Part shown: positions 58,514-64,000 of the stretch, piece by piece | Layout: each line of letters opens with the position of its first letter | Position numbering within the stretch: position 1 is the first letter of the stretch | Origin: JACVRX01 sp963831385 | GTDB lineage: Bacteria > Actinomycetota > Actinomycetes > Jiangellales > Jiangellaceae | Assembly: GCA_963831385.1 (NCBI GenBank) | Contig: CAWHPW010000022.1 | Coordinates: 1-64,000, forward strand | DNA: 64,000 nt | Reading direction: 5' to 3' | The notes under the pieces: model-generated | Database searches by the model: none | What the model was told of the DNA's origin: nothing | Seen by the model: the letters and a program-made list of their open reading frames with translations, nothing else | Program-made: the position numbers and the translations under genes

Positions 58514-59376
58514 ACCGTGACCAGGTCGGCGAGCTCGGCGAACGTGGCCGGGCCGATACCCGACACCTCCTGGAGCTCGTCCACCGATGCGAACCTGCCG
58601 TGATCGTCACGCCAGGCCAGAATGCGTCCCGCCAGCGCAGGCCCGATCCCGGGCAGCGCCTCGAGCTGCTCAGCGGTTGCCGTGTTGAGGTTCACCAGCG
58701 CCGATCCGGTGTCGCCAGTACCAGGAGTCGCGGCAGCGCCGGCTGGCGGTGTCACACCCACGAGCACCTGTTCGCCGTCGGTGACCAACCGCGCCAGATT
58801 GAGCCCGGTCAGGTCGACGCCGTCGTGCGCCCCGCCCGCGGCCTCGAGAGCGTCGAGCACCCGCGCACCGGGGGCCAGGCGAACGACTCCCGGCGTGTGA
58901 ACCAGGCCGGCGACATGCACGACCAACTGCGCTGGCCCACGATTGGCGTCGGTGGGGTCGTCTTGCTCGGCTACACCGGAGGCAGGCGTTCCCGTCGCGA
59001 TGACGGACGCCGAGACAGCCGATCCCACCGGCTCGACCTGGGGTCGACCGAGCCCTAGCAACAACGCCGCGACCGCCAGGCCCAGCAGCACCAGCAGGAT
59101 GACCACGACGGCATGACCACCCTCCAGTCCCAGTCGTCCGCCGCGAATGCCGTCGGGAAGCGACTCGACCGCAGCTCGCAGCCGGAGCGGCATGCGGTCC
59201 AGGACAGCCGACCCGTCAACCTGCGGGGAGTCTTGCGAGGCCGGCAGATCTGCTGGAACCTGCGGTACCCAGCCGGTTTTCTGACGCCTGGAACCGGGCG
59301 GCCGGGCGAGCGCCGCCAGGCGGAGCCGTGCGGCATGCACCTGCTCATCGGTGGGCGAACGCCGACGCTGTCGCAT
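58510..59376 (-). CDS. comEA: DNA-binding competence protein ComEA
   Basis: 288 aa. Cytoplasmic Arg-rich N-terminus, one membrane helix (about residues 90-110), SLBB-type domain (about 148-208, LVVHVAGLVHTPGVVRLAPG) and paired helix-hairpin-helix motifs near the end (NLNTATAEQLEALPGIGPAL, FASVDELQEVSGIGPATFAE). Binds incoming DNA and feeds ComEC. ATG start. Long N-terminus is usual for actinobacterial forms. Confidence 0.93.
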   Translation of the reverse strand: MRQRRRSPTDEQVHAARLRLAALARPPGSRRQKTGWVPQVPADLPASQDSPQVDGSAVLDRMPLRLRAAVESLPDGIRGGRLGLEGGHAVVVILLVLLGLAVAALLLGLGRPQVEPVGSAVSASVIATGTPASGVAEQDDPTDANRGPAQLVVHVAGLVHTPGVVRLAPGARVLDALEAAGGAHDGVDLTGLNLARLVTDGEQVLVGVTPPAGAAATPGTGDTGSALVNLNTATAEQLEALPGIGPALAGRILAWRDDHGRFASVDELQEVSGIGPATFAELADLVTV

Positions 59377-59474
59377 CCTGCGACGCTAGGCAGCCCAGTC
59401 GCCACCGTGCCGAGCCTGTCTGCCCGGCTGTGGACACCAGGCGCACCGTCGAGTCCGCTGTGGAGGAATCGCGG

Positions 59475-60335
59475 TCAGGCAGCACCGCTGAGATGGGGGG
59501 CAATGACGACCGCGAGCAGTCCCGGCCCGACGTGTGCGCCGATCACGGCACCCACCTCCGAGACCACCAACTCCCCCATGGCCGGCAACCGTGCCTGCAG
59601 GCGCTGTGCCAGCGCGTCCGCCCGCTCGGCGTTGTCCAGGTGATGCACGGCAATGTCGACCGGACCGGTGCCGGCGCGCTCCAGCGCCAGTTCCTCCAAC
59701 CGAGCGACGGCCCGGGAGGACGTCCGGACTTTTTCCAGTGGCTGGATCTCCCCCCCTCGAAGATGCAGCAGCGGCTTGACCGCGAGGGCAGTGCCGAGTA
59801 GCGCCTGAGCCGCGCCGATGCGCCCACCGCGACGGAGGTACTCGAGCGTGTCGACGTAAAAGAACGTTGACGTGCCGCCGGCCCGCCGTCGGGCGACCTC
59901 GGCTACTTGGCCGACGGTGTCGCCGGCGTCCGCCGCCGCCGCACAGGACAACACCGCGTAACCGAGGCCCATCCCCAACAGGTGGGAATCGACGACCTCG
60001 ACCGGCACCGGTGCGTCCTCGGCAGCCAGCCGGGCGGCGTCACCGGTCCCGGACAGGTGGCCGGAGATGTGCACGGACACGACCGCCGACGCACCTGCTG
60101 CAACGACGGACTCGTAGGTGTCGAGGAACGCCCGGGGACTTGGTCGTGACGTGCTGACTCGGACGCGCCGCCGCAGCGCATCGGTGAGCTCCCGCGGCCC
60201 GAACGCCGTTCCCTCGTCAAGAGAACGACCTTCGACGACGACCTGCAGCGGCACGACCGAGATGTCGGCTGCCGCGGCGGTGCTCGCCGGGAGATACGCG
60301 GTGGAGTCGGTGACGATCGCGACGTCCCGGCCCAT
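59475..60335 (-). CDS. DegV family fatty-acid-binding protein
   Basis: 286 aa. VAIVTDSTAYLPASTAAAAD opens, RVSTSRPSPRAFLDTYESVV follows with the Thr-Ser-x-Pro lipid loop, then SVHISGHLSGTGDAARLAAE, TFFYVDTLEYLRRGGRIGAA and LLHLRGGEIQPLEKVRTSSR. DegV/FakB proteins hold a fatty acid for a FakA kinase; no FakA is in the window. It lies between leuS and comEA on one strand. Start at 60335. Confidence 0.93.
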   Translation of the reverse strand: MGRDVAIVTDSTAYLPASTAAAADISVVPLQVVVEGRSLDEGTAFGPRELTDALRRRVRVSTSRPSPRAFLDTYESVVAAGASAVVSVHISGHLSGTGDAARLAAEDAPVPVEVVDSHLLGMGLGYAVLSCAAAADAGDTVGQVAEVARRRAGGTSTFFYVDTLEYLRRGGRIGAAQALLGTALAVKPLLHLRGGEIQPLEKVRTSSRAVARLEELALERAGTGPVDIAVHHLDNAERADALAQRLQARLPAMGELVVSEVGAVIGAHVGPGLLAVVIAPHLSGAA

Positions 60336-60365
60336 GGCCGGGAAGGCTACCCGGTGCCGTTGCGG

Positions 60366-63236
60366 TCATCCGGAGACAACGTTCACCAGCCTTGGCGCGC
60401 GAACGACGACGTTTCGCACGCTTCTGTCGGCCAGCACCCGCTGCACCGCTGGTGAGGCCAGCGCCAACGCCTGCAACGTGTCGTCGTCGACGGTCACCGC
60501 CACCTCCAGGCGATCACGCACCTTGCCGTCGACCTGGATCACGCACGTGACGGTCTCTTCCACCAGCAGGGCCGGGTCGGCCGTCGGATACGGCTCGTAC
60601 GCGAGCGATCGGTCGTGGCCCAGCCGCGACCACAGCTCTTCGGCCAGGTGCGGCGCAAAAGGCGCGACCAGCAGCAGCAGGGACTCGGCAACCTCCCGGG
60701 GCACACCGTCCAGCTTGGTCAGGTGGTTGTTCAGCTCGATCAGCCGGGCGATCGCGGTGTTGAAACGCAGGGCGGTCATGTCCGTGCGCACCGCGTCGAT
60801 CGTTCGATGCAGCAGCTGACGGGTCACCTCGCTGGCCGCGGCGTCGGTCACGACCGGATCCCCGGTCTCCTCGCTCACGACATTCCGCCAGAGCCGCTGC
60901 AGGAACCGCAGCGAGCCGACGACGGCTCGCGTCTCCCACGGCCGCGACAGGTCCAGCGGACCCATCGACATCTCGTAGACCCGCAGGGTGTCCGCTCCGT
61001 ACGCCTCGTACATGTCGTCGGGCGACACCACGTTCTTCAGGCTCTTGCCCATCTTCCCGTACTCGCGCGCGACCGGGAGGCCGTCGTAGAGGTAGGTGGT
61101 CTCGGTGCCTTCGACCTTCTCCAGGACTCGCTCAGCAGGTACGTACGCTCCCCGCTCGTCGGTGAACGCGTAGGCCTGGATGTATCCCTGGTTGAACAGC
61201 CGGTAGAACGGCTCCTCGCTGGACACGTGGCCAAGGTCGAAGAGCACCTTGTGCCAGAACCGCGCGTAGAGCAGGTGCAGGACAGCGTGCTCGACCCCGC
61301 CGACATAGAAATCGACGCCGCCGGTACCGCCCGGCTCCGGCGGGCCCATCCAGTACTTCTCGTTGACCGGGTCGACGATTCGCTCGGTGTTCGTCGGGTC
61401 GATGTAGCGCAGCTCGTACCAGCACGACCCCGCCCAGTTGGGCATCGTGTTCGTGTCCCGCCGGTACCGCTTCGGCCCATCGCCCAAGTCCAGCTCCACC
61501 TCGACCCATTCCGGCACGCGGGCCAACGGGGGCTCCGGCTCGGACTCGGTGTCGTCGGAAGCAAAGGTGCGAGGTGCGTAGTCCGGGACGTCGGGCAGCT
61601 CGACCGGCAGCATCGAGTCCGGCACGGCCACCGGCAGGTCGTGCTCGTCGTAGACGATCGGGAACGGTTCGCCCCAGTACCGCTGGCGGCTGAACAGCCA
61701 GTCCCGCAACCGGTACGTCACGGTCCGGTGGCCGAGACCCTTGACCTCGAGCCAGGTGTTGATCGCTGCCTTCGCCTCGGCGATGGACAACCCGTCGATC
61801 GAGATATCGTCATTGGCGGAGTTGATCGCCGGCCCTTCGCCGAGGTATCCCCTGCCGGTCCAACCCTCGGGTGGCGCGACCGTGCGCACGATCGGCAGGC
61901 CGAAGCGCTCGGCGAACTCCCAGTCCCGGTCGTCCTGGCCGGGTACGGCCATGATCGCGCCGGTGCCGTAGCCCATCAGCACGTAGTCGGCGACGAACAC
62001 CGGAACCTGGGCCCCGGTAGCGGGGTTGACCGCGAACGAGCCGGTGAACACCCCGGTCTTCTCCCGGCCCTCCGTCTGCCGCTCGACTTCCGTTTTCGAC
62101 GCGGCGGCGGCGCGGTAGGCCGTGACTGCGTGGGCCGGGTTGTCGTGCCCGCCCGTCCACACTGGCTGGGTGTCCGCCGGCCAGGCCGGCGCTGTCAAGG
62201 CGTCGACCAGCGGATGTTCCGGCGCGACAACCATGAACGTCGCACCGAAGATGGTGTCCTGCCGAGTCGTGAAGACCTCGAGGTCACCGGCGTCGGTCTG
62301 GAACCGGATGATGGCGCCGGTCGATCGGCCGACCCAGTTGCGCTGCATGGTCTTGATCTTGTCGGGCCACTCGATGCGATCGAGATCGTCGACCAGCCGG
62401 TCGGCGTAGGCGGTGATGCGCATCATCCATTGGCGGAGGCTGCGCTTGAACACCGGAAAGTTGCCCCGCTCGCTGCGGCCTTCGGCGGTGACCTCCTCGT
62501 TGGCCAGCACCGTGCCCAGCGCCGGGCACCAGTTGACCGGTGCCTCTGAGACGTAGGCCAGCCGGTGCGCGTCGACGACGTGCCGGCGCTGGATCTCGTC
62601 GAGCTCCGACCAGGGCCGCCCGTCGGGTGTCGCTCGTTCGCCGGACTCGAAGCTCTCGATCAGCTCGGTGAGCGGCCGGGCCCTGCCGCGGCCTCCCTCG
62701 GCGGTCTCGTCGTACCACGAATTGAAGATCTGCAGGAAGATCCACTGAGTCCAGCGGTAGTAGTCAGGGTCGATCGTTTCGATGCTGCGGCGCCGGTCGT
62801 GTGCCAGGCCCAGCCGGCGAAGTTGCCGGCGGAAGCGCACGATGTTGCGCTCCGTGGTCAGCCGCGGATGTTGACCGGTCTGCACCGCGTACTGCTCAGC
62901 TGGGAGGCCGAACGCGTCGAAACCCATTGTGTAGAGCACGTTGAACCCGCACATGCGCTTGAACCGGCCGAGCACATCCGTAGCGATGTACCCGAGCGGG
63001 TGCCCGACGTGCAGTCCTTCACCCGAGGGGTACGGGAAGAAGTCCATCAGGAAGAACTTCTCCCGGCCCGAGACGTCACCGGCCAGCGGGCCGACCGGGT
63101 TCGGAGTATGGAACGTTCCCTCGGCCTCCCAGGTGTCCTGCCAGCGCGGCTCGATCTGCGCGGCCAGGGCGCTCGTGTAGCGAAGCGGCGGCCCGGCGTC
63201 GTCGATGGGTGGCCGGTCCGTCTCTGCCTCGGTCAT
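60366..63236 (-). CDS. leuS: Leucine--tRNA ligase
   Basis: 956 aa. Class I synthetase. HIGH region FPYPSGEGLHVGHPLGYIAT near residue 72, CP1 editing domain (about 260-470, with TTRQDTIFGATFMVVAPEHP), zinc-like insert, KMSKS variant YGKMGKSLKNVVSPDDM near 730, anticodon domain and a C-terminal domain ending VVRAPRLVNVVSG. ATG start. It is preceded by a leucine-rich leader peptide and a terminator-like hairpin, so its expression is probably linked to leucine charging. Confidence 0.96.
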   Translation of the reverse strand: MTEAETDRPPIDDAGPPLRYTSALAAQIEPRWQDTWEAEGTFHTPNPVGPLAGDVSGREKFFLMDFFPYPSGEGLHVGHPLGYIATDVLGRFKRMCGFNVLYTMGFDAFGLPAEQYAVQTGQHPRLTTERNIVRFRRQLRRLGLAHDRRRSIETIDPDYYRWTQWIFLQIFNSWYDETAEGGRGRARPLTELIESFESGERATPDGRPWSELDEIQRRHVVDAHRLAYVSEAPVNWCPALGTVLANEEVTAEGRSERGNFPVFKRSLRQWMMRITAYADRLVDDLDRIEWPDKIKTMQRNWVGRSTGAIIRFQTDAGDLEVFTTRQDTIFGATFMVVAPEHPLVDALTAPAWPADTQPVWTGGHDNPAHAVTAYRAAAASKTEVERQTEGREKTGVFTGSFAVNPATGAQVPVFVADYVLMGYGTGAIMAVPGQDDRDWEFAERFGLPIVRTVAPPEGWTGRGYLGEGPAINSANDDISIDGLSIAEAKAAINTWLEVKGLGHRTVTYRLRDWLFSRQRYWGEPFPIVYDEHDLPVAVPDSMLPVELPDVPDYAPRTFASDDTESEPEPPLARVPEWVEVELDLGDGPKRYRRDTNTMPNWAGSCWYELRYIDPTNTERIVDPVNEKYWMGPPEPGGTGGVDFYVGGVEHAVLHLLYARFWHKVLFDLGHVSSEEPFYRLFNQGYIQAYAFTDERGAYVPAERVLEKVEGTETTYLYDGLPVAREYGKMGKSLKNVVSPDDMYEAYGADTLRVYEMSMGPLDLSRPWETRAVVGSLRFLQRLWRNVVSEETGDPVVTDAAASEVTRQLLHRTIDAVRTDMTALRFNTAIARLIELNNHLTKLDGVPREVAESLLLLVAPFAPHLAEELWSRLGHDRSLAYEPYPTADPALLVEETVTCVIQVDGKVRDRLEVAVTVDDDTLQALALASPAVQRVLADRSVRNVVVRAPRLVNVVSG

Positions 63237-63278
63237 GGTGTGGTGTCCTTGCTGGTGGTGTGGGCTGGTTGATGTGGA

Positions 63279-63300
63279 TCTCGGCGGAACTACGCCGAGA
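63279..63300 (-). promoter_or_regulatory. Second hairpin in the leuS leader
   Basis: TCTCGGCG-GAACTA-CGCCGAGA: perfect 8-bp stem and 6-nt loop, 43 nt before the leuS ATG. It may shape the ribosome-binding region or an alternative fold of the leader. Confidence 0.5.
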
Positions 63301-63309
63301 AACAGATCG

Positions 63310-63331
63310 ACCCCTCACACAGGAGGGGTCC
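63310..63331 (-). terminator. leuS leader terminator-like hairpin
   Basis: GACCCCTC-ACACAG-GAGGGGTC (plus strand reading): perfect 8-bp G/C-rich stem. On the transcribed minus strand it is followed by GATCTGTTTC, a partly U-rich tract, so it can act as the attenuator's terminator. Confidence 0.6.
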
Positions 63332-63373
63332 GCCACGCTGACGCGACGCTCGCGACGACGCGTCCGCTAGAGG

Positions 63374-63409
63374 TCAGCGCGGCCCGGTAAGGAGGAGCAG
63401 GCCTCGCAC
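63374..63409 (-). CDS. leuS leader peptide
   Basis: 11 codons from GTG to TGA: VRGLLLLTGPR, with four consecutive leucine codons CTG-CTC-CTC-CTT. It ends 43 nt before the terminator-like hairpin. Translation stalling under leucine shortage would favour read-through into leuS. It resembles the leader before leuA (GTG-CGN start, run of Leu codons with CTT). Confidence 0.7.
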   Translation of the reverse strand: MRGLLLLTGPR

Positions 63410-63450
63410 CCGGCCAGGGTAGCGCACGACTCCGCGCTCGTCCGGGCGGC

Positions 63451-64000
63451 TCAGACCAGCGAGGACCAGTAGCCCCAGAAGCGGACGAGAACGAGCCCGA
63501 CCACCAGCAGCAACCACACGGCGAGTACCAACCCCCGATTGCGGACGGCGAACCGACGGACGCCTTCCGACGCCGGGAGGTGGCCCGCCTGCAGGTTGTG
63601 CACGGTCAGGTACCAGAAGATCGGCATCGTCACGGCCCAGACGACCACGCAGTACGGGCAGAGAGCGCCGATCGAGTACAGGCTCTGGTAGATCAGCCAG
63701 TGCACGAACACGACGCCGAGCAGCGCGCCCGTCTCCAGCCCGAGCCAGAACCACCGGGGCAGCGTGGCTCCGGTCAACAGCACGACACCAACCGTGGTCA
63801 CGACCGCGAAGGCCGCGATCCCGATCAGCGGGTTGGGGAATCCGAAGGCCTCTGCCTGCCAGGTCTGCATGACCGAACCGCAGCTGAGCACGGGGTTGAA
63901 GCTGCAGGTCGGGACATAGTCAGGGTCCTTCAACAGCGCGATGCGCTCGACCGCGAGGACGAACGCCGCGAGCCAGCCGACGGCGCCGGCGATGGTCAAG
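63451..64000 (-). CDS. Vitamin K epoxide reductase (VKOR) family protein, 5' end beyond the window
   Basis: At least 182 aa; the start may lie past the right edge (a TTG at 63999 is the last visible option). Four or five membrane helices. The CXXC active site is in GALCPYCVVVWAV; the loop cysteines are in CSFNPVLSCGSVMQ. Bacterial VKOR homologues reoxidise DsbA-like proteins and so drive disulfide formation outside the membrane, with quinone as acceptor. No DsbA gene is visible. Confidence 0.9.
   Translation of the reverse strand, partial: LTIAGAVGWLAAFVLAVERIALLKDPDYVPTCSFNPVLSCGSVMQTWQAEAFGFPNPLIGIAAFAVVTTVGVVLLTGATLPRWFWLGLETGALLGVVFVHWLIYQSLYSIGALCPYCVVVWAVTMPIFWYLTVHNLQAGHLPASEGVRRFAVRNRGLVLAVWLLLVVGLVLVRFWGYWSSLV

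Noticed and set aside
63237..63420. T-box riboswitch before leuS
   Set aside because: No T-box sequence or specifier stem found; the Leu-codon leader peptide with a terminator hairpin explains the region better.
1..64000. CRISPR array, prophage, integrase or transposase
   Set aside because: No regularly spaced repeats and no phage, integrase or transposase protein motifs were seen on either strand.

Overview
The window is 64 kb of high-GC, densely coded chromosome from an actinobacterium. The evidence is the strong G/C third-position bias, frequent GTG starts, four-base ATGA/GTGA overlaps, and a typical actinobacterial housekeeping order: dgt-dnaG-group 2 sigma; glyS near znuACB; uppS-recO-leuA-era; ybeY-phoH; hrcA-dnaJ-rsmE; lepA-rpsT-holA-comEC-comEA-degV-leuS. 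I cannot fix the order or genus from sequence alone. Nearly all of it looks like core chromosome; no prophage, integrase, transposase or CRISPR array was seen.

Layout. 1-340: tRNA-Met and one copy of a 79-bp palindromic repeat. 340-8922: an accessory-looking block with an HtrA-like protease, a ZIP-like plus SulP transporter pair, a DUF6069 membrane protein, a formylglycine-generating enzyme, a DUF7144 membrane protein, a large MalT/LAL-type LuxR regulator and a 66-aa protein. Four copies of one operator-like palindrome (TCACCC-N5-GGGTGA, one with a single mismatch) lie before these transcription units. I infer one regulon under the LuxR protein; it is the most novel-looking system in the window. 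8934-23070: tRNA-Asn, a lipoprotein, a sigma factor, dnaG (with an apparent frameshift), a decayed DUF559 gene between related short repeats, a flavoprotein reductase, dgt, ppdK, a Dus enzyme and glyS.

23162-29045: an ArsR/SRPBCC-DUF4190 pair with an operator at its start, a YibE/F-monooxygenase pair, and a zinc importer (znuACB) with a Zur-type box over a predicted leaderless promoter. 29140-41655: cell-wall and housekeeping genes (uppS, recO, leuA, era, a CNNM/CorC-like protein, ybeY, phoH, HIT) plus an ATP-grasp protein and a barstar-like protein. leuA is preceded by a leucine-rich leader peptide and hairpin.

41817-49396: an ECF sigma factor coupled to a GerMN/Gmad2 membrane protein (probable anti-sigma), rsmE, dnaJ and hrcA with CIRCE, a CGNR regulator divergent from a secreted protein across twin palindromes, and hemW. 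49401-64000: a second 79-bp repeat, an acyl-CoA ligase, lepA, a methyltransferase, a PemK/MazF-like protein, rpsT, holA, comEC/comEA, degV, leuS with its own leucine leader peptide and terminator hairpin, and the 5'-truncated VKOR gene at the right edge.

The regulatory layer is unusually readable: leucine attenuation is predicted at both leuA (synthesis) and leuS (tRNA charging), zinc control at znuA, heat-shock control at hrcA-dnaJ, and the LuxR-linked palindromes on the left. All assignments come from reading motifs; no database search was run.
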